DNA of 64,000 bases, from positions 1-64,000 of the forward strand of contig NZ_PPHG01000087.1 in the NCBI RefSeq assembly GCF_002904295.1. The letters are read 5' to 3'. How positions within the stretch are numbered: position 1 is the first letter of the stretch; each line of letters begins with the position of its first letter. This document shows positions 1 to 6,883 of the stretch, one piece after another. The position numbers and the translations under genes are program-made. Below the pieces are notes generated by a model, which was given only the letters and a program-made list of their open reading frames with translations, was not told the origin of the DNA and did not search any database. This DNA comes from Amycolatopsis sp. CA-128772. GTDB taxonomy: Bacteria > Actinomycetota > Actinomycetes > Mycobacteriales > Pseudonocardiaceae.

Positions 1-1
1 C

Positions 2-514
2 TCACTCACCCACCTCCCCATCGACCAGCTCCCGCAGCACGTCCAAATGCCCCACGTGCCGCGCGGTCTCCTGCACGACGTGCGCCACCACCCACCGCAC
101 CGTGAACTCCGACCGCCGCCGCGTCCGGTCGTCCGGGCCCAGGCCGCGCAGAGCCTTCTCCGCCCTCGCCCACTCCGCCTTGTACGCCGCCACCACCGAG
201 GCCGGGGTGTCCTGCTCCGACACGTCCCAGCTCGGGTCCGGGCTGCCCGCCCACAGCGACGGCAGGTCCACCCCGCCCGCCTCGATGCACAGCCACCAGC
301 GCTCGACCGCCGTCAGGTGCTTCACCACGCCCAGCGCGCTCGTCCGCGGCGACGTCGGCAGCAGGGTCGCCACCGCCTGCTCGCGCGGCAGGCCCGCCAG
401 CTTGTTCACCGCCGTCGCGCGGAGGAACTGCAGGAACTCCAGCTGCAGGCGCAGCTCGTCGCCGGCCAGCCGAGCCGGCCAGCGACGGTAGGTCTTCGAA
501 CTCGTGTTCGACAT
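2..514 (-). CDS. DinB/DUF664 family protein
   Basis: This 170-residue protein has the DinB/YfiT-like four-helix-bundle pattern. It shows a first helix containing VKHLTAVERWW and a last helix containing HVVQETARHVGHLDVLRE, whose histidines match the metal-binding positions of the family. Many actinobacterial members are thiol (mycothiol or bacillithiol) transferases or metal-dependent enzymes, but the substrate here cannot be told. The frame stays open for another 200 codons upstream, but that part is low-complexity and antisense to the transporter gene, so the start MSNTSSKTYRRW at 514 was chosen. It is divergent from the DMT transporter. The C-terminal end (DGEVGE) and the stop lie at the very edge of the window, so the gene is complete. 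Confidence 0.8.
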   Translation of the reverse strand: MSNTSSKTYRRWPARLAGDELRLQLEFLQFLRATAVNKLAGLPREQAVATLLPTSPRTSALGVVKHLTAVERWWLCIEAGGVDLPSLWAGSPDPSWDVSEQDTPASVVAAYKAEWARAEKALRGLGPDDRTRRRSEFTVRWVVAHVVQETARHVGHLDVLRELVDGEVGE

Positions 515-569
515 GGCCGCAACGTACCGCACCGGTCCGACAGAATCCGCGCCAAATAGAGTGACCCGC

Positions 570-1430
570 ATGTGGTGGGGACTGCTCTGCGCCCTCGGCG
601 CGGCATGCGCGTACGGCGTGGCTTCGGTGATGCAGTCCGTCGCCGCGCGGGCCACGGACACCGGGGCCGACGGCGTCGACCCGAAACTGCTGGCCCGGGT
701 GCTCGGCCAGTGGAAGTTCGTGCTGGGGCTCTCGCTCGACGTGCTGGGGTTCGTCGCGCAGATCGCCGCCCTGCACGTGCTGCCGCTGTTCGTCGTGCAG
801 GCCGCGCTCGCCGCGAGCCTCGCCGTGACCGCCGTCGCCGCGCGGTTCCTCGGCGTGCGGCTCGGCCGCCGGGAATGGGGGGCCGTCGCCGTCGTGTGCG
901 CCGGACTGGCCCTGCTCGGCGCCGCCGCCGAAAGCGAAGGCTCCGATCCGGTCGGGCTCGGCTTCCGGTTCACCCTGATCGGCGCGGTCGCCGTGCTCGG
1001 CGTGGCCGGAGTCGTCGCGGGCAAGGCGAACCGCCGGATCCGGACGCCCGCCCTCGGGCTCGTCGCCGGGCTGTGCTTCGGGGTCGTCGCGATCGCCGGC
1101 CGGATCATCCCCAGCCTCGCGCCGCTGGACCTGCTCACCGACCCCGCGACCTACACCGTCGCGGTCGCCGGCGGGCTGGCCATGCTGTTCTACGCGACGG
1201 CGTTGCAACGCGGGAGCGTCACCACCTCGACCGCGATGATGGTGCTGGGCGAAACGGTGTTCCCGTCGCTGGTCGGGGTGCTGGTCCTCGGCGACCGCAC
1301 CCGGCCGGGGTTCGCGGGCGTCGCGATCGCCGGGTTCGCCCTCGCCGTCGTGGCCGCGCTCGCGCTGGCCCGGTTCGGCGAACCGGCGACCGAACCGCGG
1401 ACTGAGACGAAGCCGACCGTATTCCCGTAA
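570..1430 (+). CDS. DMT/EamA-like multispan membrane transporter
   Basis: This protein of about 286 residues is hydrophobic throughout, with roughly nine to ten membrane segments starting at WWGLLCALGAACAYGVASV. It has two weakly repeated halves, as in drug/metabolite transporters. The C-terminal half (YATALQRGSVTTSTAMMVLGETVFPSLVGVLVLGDR) carries the typical EamA motif of small residues followed by an E and an LGD. Substrate is unknown. The ATG at 570 begins the first membrane helix; a GTG nine bases upstream (561) is equally possible. The gene ends shortly before an iron box and is probably not part of the siderophore regulon, because that box lies downstream of it. Confidence 0.75.
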   Translation: MWWGLLCALGAACAYGVASVMQSVAARATDTGADGVDPKLLARVLGQWKFVLGLSLDVLGFVAQIAALHVLPLFVVQAALAASLAVTAVAARFLGVRLGRREWGAVAVVCAGLALLGAAAESEGSDPVGLGFRFTLIGAVAVLGVAGVVAGKANRRIRTPALGLVAGLCFGVVAIAGRIIPSLAPLDLLTDPATYTVAVAGGLAMLFYATALQRGSVTTSTAMMVLGETVFPSLVGVLVLGDRTRPGFAGVAIAGFALAVVAALALARFGEPATEPRTETKPTVFP

Positions 1431-1439
1431 CTTCTTTAC

Positions 1440-1458
1440 TTAGACTAGCCTTACCTAT
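1440..1458 (+). promoter_or_regulatory. Iron box (DmdR1/IdeR-type operator) upstream of the ABC exporter pair
   Basis: The 19-mer TTAGACTAGCCTTACCTAT agrees with the actinobacterial iron-box consensus TTAGGTTAGGCTCACCTAA at 14 of 19 positions by eye. It lies 26 bases upstream of the first ABC gene. Iron-loaded DmdR1/IdeR would repress transcription here. The other similar sites in this locus support the call. Confidence 0.75.
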
Positions 1459-1483
1459 CCCAGCTCTGGACAGGGAGGCGCGG

Positions 1484-3154
1484 GTGAGCACGACGGGACG
1501 GCAGGTCCTCCGCCGGTCGGTTGCCGGGCAACGACGATCGGTGGTGCCGGCGGCGCTGCTGACCGCGGGCCACCAAGGCGGCGAAGCACTGGTACCGGTG
1601 GTGATCGGCGTGATCATCGACCAAGCCGTCGCGAACGGCTCGATCGGCACGCTGCTGGTGTGGCTGGCGGTGCTGGGCGTGCTCTTCGCCGCGCTGTCGA
1701 CCAGCTACCGCCTGGGGGCCCGCTTCGGCGAGCGCGCCGCCGAACGCGCCGCCCACGACCTGCGCCTCGACCTCGGCCGCCGGGTCCTGCACCCCGGCGG
1801 CGTCGCCGACTCCGGCACCCTCGCGGGCGAGCTGGTGAGCATCGCGACGTCGGACGCGAAGCGGGTCGGCACGGTCAACGGCGTGCTGCCGTTCGGCGTC
1901 GCCGGCCTGGCCGGGCTGCTGGTCAGCGCCGTCGCGCTGCTCACCATGTCGCTGCCCCTGGGCCTGCTCGTGCTGCTCGGCACGCCGCCGATGCTGTACC
2001 TGGCGCACCTGATCGGCAAGCCGCTGGAGCGCCGCAGCGAAGCCGAGCAGGAGCGCTCGGCGTTCGCCTCCGGCATCGCCACCGACCTCGTCGCCGGCCT
2101 GCGCGTGCTGAAGGGGGTCGGCGCCGAACGCGCCGCCGTCGACCGCTACCGCCGCACCAGCCAGGATTCCCTGCGGGCGACGCTGCGCGCCGCCCGCGCG
2201 CAGGCGTGGCACAACGGCGCGCTGCTCGCGCTCACCGGGATCTTCATCGCCGTGGTCGCGCTCGTCGGCGGCAACCTGGCCGCGGCGGGCGAAATCAGCG
2301 TCGGCGACCTGGTCGCCGCGGTCGGGCTGGCGCAGTACCTGATCACGCCGTTCACGATCTTCTCGTGGGTCAACGGCGAACTCGCGCAGGGCCGGGCGTC
2401 GGCCGCGCGCATCGCCGGCGTCCTCGACGCGCCGCCCGCCGTCGGCGCCGGGGACGCCACGCTGCCGGCCCCGGCGGCCGGGCACGTCAAGCTGTCCGCG
2501 CTGAGCCGCGGCGCCCTGCGTGACGTCGGCTTCGAGGCGCGCCCGGGTGAGCTGCTCGGGGTCGTCGCCACCGACCCGGCCGCCGCGACGGACCTGCTGG
2601 ACTGCCTCGGCCGCGCGGCCGATCCCGCGGGCGGCTCGGTGTCGGTCGACTCGGTCGACCTGTCCACTGTGGACCCCGGCCGGGTCCGCGAGGTGGTGCT
2701 GGTCGCCGCGCACGACGCCGACCTGTTCGCCGGGACGGTCGCGGAAAACGTGACGGCCGGGCCGCTGGCCGCCGAGGCGATGACCGCGGCCGCCGTCGAC
2801 GAGGTGGCGAGCGCGCTGCCCGAGGGCGCCGCGACCGCCGTCACCGAACGCGGGCGGTCCCTGTCGGGCGGCCAGCGTCAGCGGGTGGCCCTCGCGCGGG
2901 CGCTCGCCGCCGACGCGCCGGTGCTGGTGCTGCACGACCCGACGACCGCCGTCGACACGGTCACCGAGGCCCGGATCGCCGCCGGGCTCACCGAACTGCG
3001 GCGCGGCCGCACCACGATCCTGGTGACCACCAGCCCGGCGCTGCTGGCCGCCGCCGACCGCGTCGTCCTGCTCGACGACGGGCGCGTGGCGGGCGAAGGC
3101 AGTCACGCCGAGCTGGCCGCCCGTCCCGACTACCGAGCGGCGGTGCTGTCATGA
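1484..3154 (+). CDS. Exporter-fold ABC transporter subunit with degenerate ATP site (siderophore transport)
   Basis: This 556-residue half-transporter has an N-terminal six-helix membrane domain (about 1-310) and a C-terminal ATPase domain (about 330-556). The ATPase domain is strikingly uneven. The signature LSGGQRQRVALARAL is perfect, but the Walker A region reads VVATDPAAATDLLD with no GK[ST]. Walker B reads VLVLHDPTTAVD instead of LDEP, and the H-loop reads LVTTSP without histidine. It can therefore not hydrolyse ATP alone and must pair with the next gene, which it overlaps by 4 bases (ATGA). The GTG start is preceded by GGGAGG. The iron box upstream ties it to siderophore traffic. Similar heterodimers in other bacteria (IrtAB, YbtPQ) act as importers despite the exporter fold, so direction is open. 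Confidence 0.9.
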   Translation: MSTTGRQVLRRSVAGQRRSVVPAALLTAGHQGGEALVPVVIGVIIDQAVANGSIGTLLVWLAVLGVLFAALSTSYRLGARFGERAAERAAHDLRLDLGRRVLHPGGVADSGTLAGELVSIATSDAKRVGTVNGVLPFGVAGLAGLLVSAVALLTMSLPLGLLVLLGTPPMLYLAHLIGKPLERRSEAEQERSAFASGIATDLVAGLRVLKGVGAERAAVDRYRRTSQDSLRATLRAARAQAWHNGALLALTGIFIAVVALVGGNLAAAGEISVGDLVAAVGLAQYLITPFTIFSWVNGELAQGRASAARIAGVLDAPPAVGAGDATLPAPAAGHVKLSALSRGALRDVGFEARPGELLGVVATDPAAATDLLDCLGRAADPAGGSVSVDSVDLSTVDPGRVREVVLVAAHDADLFAGTVAENVTAGPLAAEAMTAAAVDEVASALPEGAATAVTERGRSLSGGQRQRVALARALAADAPVLVLHDPTTAVDTVTEARIAAGLTELRRGRTTILVTTSPALLAAADRVVLLDDGRVAGEGSHAELAARPDYRAAVLS

Positions 3155-4902
3155 CCCGCGAACTCCTGCCCGTGGCCGACGGCCGCCGGATCCGCGCCGT
3201 CGTCGGCGAGCTGGCCGGCCGGCAGAAGGGCCGCGCGGCCGCCGCGTTCACGACGCTCGTCGCGGCCACCGCGATCGGCCTGCTCACCGCCCCGCTGCTC
3301 GGCCGGGTCGTCGACCTGGTCGCCACCCGGCGGTCCGCGGCCGAGCTGGTGACGCCGGTGGTGGGGCTGGTGCTCGTCGCGGTCGCGCAGGCCGTCGCGA
3401 CCGCGATCGGTGTTTCGCTGGTCGCCCGGCTGGGCGAGACGATCCTGGCCGAGCTGCGCGAACGGTTCGTCGAGCGTGCCCTGGGCCTGCCGCTGGAACA
3501 GCTCGAGCGCGCCGGGTCCGGTGATCTCACCGCCCGCGTGACCAACGACGTCTCGGTGGTCGCCGAGGGCGTCCGGCAGGCGCTGCCCGAGCTGGGCCGG
3601 TCGGTGCTGACGGTGGTACTGACGTTCGGCGCGCTGGCCGTGCTCGACTGGCGGTTCCTGCCGGCCGCGCTGCTGGCCGTGCCGATCCAGCTGTGGACCG
3701 TGCGGTGGTACGTGCCGCGCGCGAAGCCGTTGTACGCCGCCCAGCGCGAGGCTGTCGGCGCGCAGCAACAGCAGCTGCTGGACACCGTCGGCGGCGCGAA
3801 GACGGTCCGGGCGTTCCGGCTGGCGGACACCCACCTCGCGCGGGTGCGCGACCGGTCCGACGCCGCGGTTTCCCTGGCGCTGCGCGGGATCCGGCTGGTG
3901 ACGCGGTTCTACGCGCGGCTGAACCTGGCCGAGTTCGTCGGGCTGTCGGCCGTGCTGGCGACGGGGTTCCTGCTGGTGGGGACGGACGCGGTGACGGTCG
4001 GCGTCGCGACGGCGGCGGCCCTGTACTTCCACAGCCTGTTCGGGCCGATCACGACCGCCCTGGCGCTGGTCGACGACGCCCAAGCGGCCGCGGCCAGCCT
4101 CGCGCGGCTGATCGGCGTCGCCGACCTGCCCGCCGAGGCGTCGCCTTCGCAGCCGTCACGGCCGGCGGATGCGTCGGTGAAGACCGCGGGCCTCGGCTAC
4201 TCCTATGTGGACGGTCACCCGGTGCTGCGGGACGTCGACCTCGGCGTCGACCCGGGTGAGCGGGTGGCGCTGGTGGGCGCGAGCGGCGCCGGGAAGACGA
4301 CGCTGGCCAAGCTGATCGCCGGCATCCACCGCCCGGGCGCGGGGTCGGTCACGCTCGGCGGCGTGGCCCTGGCCGAGCTGGGGCCGGAGGGCACCCGCCG
4401 GACGGTCGGGCTGATCAGCCAGGAGGTCCACGTCTTCGCGGGCCCGCTGGCCGACGACCTGCGGCTCGCCCGCCCGTCGGCGACCGACGCCGAACTGCGG
4501 GCCGCGCTGGCCAAGGTGGGGGCGTTGACCTGGGCGTCGTCCCTGCCGGACGGCCTCGCGACGGTCGTCGGCGAAGGCGGTCACCAGCTGACGGTGACGC
4601 AGGCGCAGCAGCTGGCCCTGGCCCGGCTGGTGCTGGCCGACCCGCCGATCGCGATCCTCGACGAGGCCACGGCCGAGGCGGGCAGCGCGGGTTCGCGGGT
4701 CCTGGAGTCGGCCGCCGCGGCGGCCCTCGAAGGCCGCACGGCGCTGGTGGTCGCCCACCGCCTGACCCAGGCCGCGGCGTCGGACCGCATCGTGGTCCTG
4801 GACGCGGGCGCGGTCGCGGAGTCCGGAACCCACGACGAGCTGGTCGCGGCGGGAGGCCAGTACGCAAAGCTGTGGGCGGCCTGGTCCGGCCAACGCACCT
4901 GA
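3151..4902 (+). CDS. Exporter-fold ABC transporter subunit, catalytic partner (siderophore transport)
   Basis: This 583-residue half-transporter has a membrane domain over about residues 1-325 and an ATPase domain after that. Walker A (LVGASGAGKTTL), Walker B (AILDEATAE) and the H-loop histidine (LVVAHRLTQ) are intact. The signature, however, is LTVTQAQQLALARL instead of LSGGQ. This is the mirror image of the preceding subunit, so the pair can form only one competent ATP site, built from this Walker A/B and the partner's LSGGQ. It is translationally coupled to the upstream gene by the ATGA overlap. It probably moves the apo- or ferri-siderophore made by the adjacent NRPS across the membrane; direction cannot be read from sequence. 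Confidence 0.9.
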   Translation: MTRELLPVADGRRIRAVVGELAGRQKGRAAAAFTTLVAATAIGLLTAPLLGRVVDLVATRRSAAELVTPVVGLVLVAVAQAVATAIGVSLVARLGETILAELRERFVERALGLPLEQLERAGSGDLTARVTNDVSVVAEGVRQALPELGRSVLTVVLTFGALAVLDWRFLPAALLAVPIQLWTVRWYVPRAKPLYAAQREAVGAQQQQLLDTVGGAKTVRAFRLADTHLARVRDRSDAAVSLALRGIRLVTRFYARLNLAEFVGLSAVLATGFLLVGTDAVTVGVATAAALYFHSLFGPITTALALVDDAQAAAASLARLIGVADLPAEASPSQPSRPADASVKTAGLGYSYVDGHPVLRDVDLGVDPGERVALVGASGAGKTTLAKLIAGIHRPGAGSVTLGGVALAELGPEGTRRTVGLISQEVHVFAGPLADDLRLARPSATDAELRAALAKVGALTWASSLPDGLATVVGEGGHQLTVTQAQQLALARLVLADPPIAILDEATAEAGSAGSRVLESAAAAALEGRTALVVAHRLTQAAASDRIVVLDAGAVAESGTHDELVAAGGQYAKLWAAWSGQRT

Positions 4903-4990
4903 CCCCGTGTCGTCCCCCCGATCACACGTGACGCCCCTCCGAGCACGCGAGTCGCCCCTCTGCTCACGCGAGCCGGCCGTTGCGGTACGC

Positions 4991-5095
4991 GGAACTCGCG
5001 TGATCCGGCACGGAACTCGCGTGATCCGGCACGGAACTCGCGTGATCGAAGGCGGAACTCGCGTGCCGGGAGGGTCGGCTCGCGTGCCGGGAGGG
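4991..5095. repeat. Five tandem 21-bp units with core CTCGCGTG, preceded by inverted half-copies
   Basis: Five consecutive 21-bp units begin at 4991, 5012, 5033, 5054 and 5075. The first two are identical (core GGAACTCGCGTGATCC), the third differs in its tail, and the last two share CTCGCGTGCCGGGAGGG. The 70 bases before the array hold the same core in the opposite direction (CACGCGAG at about 4945 and 4965, and a weaker copy at 4925). The array lies between convergent genes, just before a terminator hairpin. No function is assigned. The 4903-5156 gap otherwise contains no gene. Confidence 0.9.
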
Positions 5096-5110
5096 TGGGG
5101 TGGGACGACG

Positions 5111-5141
5111 ACACGCCGGGAGCTCGTGGCTCCCGGCGTGT
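5111..5141. terminator. Bidirectional terminator hairpin
   Basis: A perfect 13-bp inverted repeat, ACACGCCGGGAGC and its complement, surrounds a 5-base loop. It sits between the convergent ABC exporter pair and mbtH, so it can end both transcripts. No T-run follows, which is normal for actinomycete terminators. Confidence 0.8.
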
Positions 5142-5156
5142 CGGTTGGGGGAAGGG

Positions 5157-5366
5157 TCAGGCGTCCATGGCGTCGGCCAGGGACTTGGGGCGCATGTCCG
5201 TCCAGTTCGCTTCGACGTAATCCAGGCAGTCCTGGCGGGACGCCGGGCCGAAGGCCGTCGTCCAGCCGGCCGGGACCTCGGTGGCCTCCGGCCACAGGCT
5301 GTGCTGGTTCTCGGCGTTGACCAGCACCAGGTACGTCCCGGCCGGGTCTTCGAACGGGTTGGTCAT
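5157..5366 (-). CDS. mbtH: MbtH-like protein (NRPS adenylation-domain chaperone)
   Basis: This 69-residue protein has the full MbtH signature: NAENQHSLWPEATEVPAGW, followed by WTDMRP near the C-terminus. Family members bind NRPS adenylation domains and are often needed for their solubility and activity. The partner is very likely the large NRPS in this locus. The ATG at 5366 has a good GAGGAGG site upstream and lies 11 bases after the binding-protein gene, so both are co-transcribed. The length matches the usual 62-75 residues. Confidence 0.95.
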   Translation of the reverse strand: MTNPFEDPAGTYLVLVNAENQHSLWPEATEVPAGWTTAFGPASRQDCLDYVEANWTDMRPKSLADAMDA

Positions 5367-5377
5367 CGCGGGCCTCC

Positions 5378-6400
5378 TCAGGCGGTGATGTCCGTGCGGG
5401 CACCCTTCACCAGCGCGGTCAGCTTCTGGATGACCGGCGTGGCGAGCAGGTGGTTGAAGCGCGGCTCGGCCGACCAGTCGCCGAGCTGGCCGGCCTTCAC
5501 GGCGGGCAGCTGGTTCCAGGTCGGGAACTGCGTCATCTGGGCACGCGGCAGCGCGTACGAGCGCGAGTCGGTCAGGATCAGGTCCGCCGGGTACTTGCCC
5601 GCCTGCTCCCAGGACAGCTGCTCCCAGTAGTCCTCGCTGCCGCCGCCGGACACGATCTCCAGGCCGAGCTCGCGGTAGTACGCGAGGTCGGCGAAGAACT
5701 CCGGCTTCGCGATGTACAGGCCGTCCTTGTCGCCGTACAGCACCAGGACCTTCAGGCCGGCCTTCTCCTTCGCCGCCGCGCGCAGGTCCTCGGACGCCTT
5801 GTCGAAGTCCTCCTTGGCCTTCTTCATGGTCTCCGAGTTCGCGTCGCCGCCCAGCGCGACGGCCAGCTGCGCGTAGCGCTCGATCACCTTCGGCAGCGTG
5901 ACCTTGTACTCCGACAGCGCGACGACCGGCGCCACCTGCTGCACCTTGGGCCCGAGGTCGCCGGTGAGCACCCACATGTCCGTAGGCTTGGTGCCGGTCA
6001 GGCCGGTGACGACCAGGTCCGGCTTCAGCGCCGCGAACTTCTCCATGCTGAAGTCGTCCCAGGCGTTGCCGATCGACGTGACGGTGTTCAGGTCGATGTT
6101 GCCGGCCTGGATCTCCTTGCCGCCGTCGGCCGTCTTCTGCGGGCCGAACACGCCGGCCGGGCGGACGCCGTAGTCCCACAGCGCCGCGGCCGAGCTGGCG
6201 TAGGCGACCACGCGGGCCGGACGCTGGTCGCGCGTCGCCTTCTGGCCGCGGTCATCGGTGAACTCCCACGGGCCGGACGCACCCCCGGCCGCCGGCTTAT
6301 CGCCGCTGCCGCACGCGGTGAGGGCCGCAGCGGCCGCGACGCCACCCGCCCCGATCAGGAAGCCACGCCGGCTGAGCCCAGCGCCTTGGAACACGGACAT
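5378..6400 (-). CDS. Siderophore-binding lipoprotein (FecB/FepB-type ABC substrate-binding protein)
   Basis: This protein of about 340 residues has a twin-arginine-like signal (SRRGFLIGAGG) running into a lipobox (LTAC), so it is probably a Tat-exported, membrane-anchored lipoprotein. The rest has the two-lobed class III binding fold, with WEFTDDRGQKATRDQRPARVVAY near the start and the helical linker region typical of iron-siderophore receptors. It would capture the ferri-siderophore and deliver it to the FecCD-type permeases encoded at 25-28 kb. The ATG at 6400 (MSVFQGAG) was chosen over a GTG six bases upstream because it is better spaced from AGAGG. An iron-box-like site lies just upstream. 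Confidence 0.92.
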   Translation of the reverse strand: MSVFQGAGLSRRGFLIGAGGVAAAAALTACGSGDKPAAGGASGPWEFTDDRGQKATRDQRPARVVAYASSAAALWDYGVRPAGVFGPQKTADGGKEIQAGNIDLNTVTSIGNAWDDFSMEKFAALKPDLVVTGLTGTKPTDMWVLTGDLGPKVQQVAPVVALSEYKVTLPKVIERYAQLAVALGGDANSETMKKAKEDFDKASEDLRAAAKEKAGLKVLVLYGDKDGLYIAKPEFFADLAYYRELGLEIVSGGGSEDYWEQLSWEQAGKYPADLILTDSRSYALPRAQMTQFPTWNQLPAVKAGQLGDWSAEPRFNHLLATPVIQKLTALVKGARTDITA

Positions 6401-6439
6401 GAGCACCTCTCGCAGACCATCAACTTAGGCACACCTTAT

Positions 6440-6458
6440 TTAGGTAAGGCTGGCAAAA
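6440..6458 (-). promoter_or_regulatory. Iron-box-like site upstream of the siderophore-binding protein
   Basis: TTAGGTAAGGCTGGCAAAA matches the iron-box consensus well in its first half (11 of the first 12 positions). An overlapping second element, TTAGGCACACCTTA, lies at 6426-6439. The pair sits about 40 bases upstream of the binding-protein start and suggests that this gene and mbtH have their own iron-repressed promoter besides read-through from the NRPS. Confidence 0.65.
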
Positions 6459-6467
6459 GCAACTGTG

Positions 6468-6881
6468 TCAACGCCCACGGCCGGACAGCTGCGCGGGCGC
6501 ACCCGGCACCGGCTCGGCCGGGTCGTGTCCGAAGTGGACCTGCCGGTTGTCGCCGTCCACGTGCACCACCCGCGGCCGGTGCCCGGCGCGCTCGGCCTCG
6601 TCGACCTGCGCGTAGGTGATGATGATGACGAGGTCGCCGGGGTGCACGAGGTGCGCGGCCGCGCCGTTGACGCCGATGACCCCCGAGCCCGGATCGCCGG
6701 TGATGGCGTAGGTCTCCAGCCGGGCGCCGTTGGTGATGTCGACGACCTGGACCCGTTCCCCCTCGACGATGTCCGCGGCGGCCATCAGGTCGGCGTCGAT
6801 GGTCAGCGAGCCGACGTAGTGCAGGTCGGCCTGGGTGACGGTGGCGCGGTGGATCTTGGCGTTCATCAGGGTGCGGTGCAC
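6468..6881 (-). CDS. panD: Aspartate 1-decarboxylase
   Basis: This 137-residue pyruvoyl-enzyme proenzyme resembles PanD over its whole length: MNAKIHRATVTQADLHYVGSLTID at the N-terminus with the self-cleavage Gly-Ser bond (YVGSLTID), and TYAITGDPGSGVIGVNGAAAHLVHPGDLVIIITYA. PanD converts L-aspartate to beta-alanine, a precursor of pantothenate and thus of the phosphopantetheine arm of carrier domains. The start is a GTG at 6881, two bases after the NRPS stop; the ATG at 6866 (MNAKIH) is the alternative. The C-terminus is about 15 residues longer than usual and hydrophilic. Its placement inside a siderophore operon is unusual: it may supply beta-alanine for CoA, or for a tailoring step not encoded here. 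Confidence 0.93.
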   Translation of the reverse strand: MHRTLMNAKIHRATVTQADLHYVGSLTIDADLMAAADIVEGERVQVVDITNGARLETYAITGDPGSGVIGVNGAAAHLVHPGDLVIIITYAQVDEAERAGHRPRVVHVDGDNRQVHFGHDPAEPVPGAPAQLSGRGR

Positions 6882-6883
6882 GT

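Noticed and set aside
514..1138. Long N-terminal extension of the first DinB-like protein
   Set aside because: The extension is Ser/Arg/Pro/Ala-rich, antisense to the transporter gene, and not part of the DinB fold.
4991..5095. CRISPR array
   Set aside because: The units are directly tandem with no spacers, and no cas genes are in the window.
4907..5320. Possible gene with heptapeptide repeats across the 21-bp array
   Set aside because: The peptide repeats (GTRVIRH) only reflect the 21-bp DNA period. The frame runs into the convergent mbtH gene and has no family resemblance.
5157..6179. MbtH as the tail of a longer protein
   Set aside because: The 340-codon frame continues upstream only as a shadow of the binding-protein gene. 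The 69-residue MbtH unit has its own start and ribosome site.
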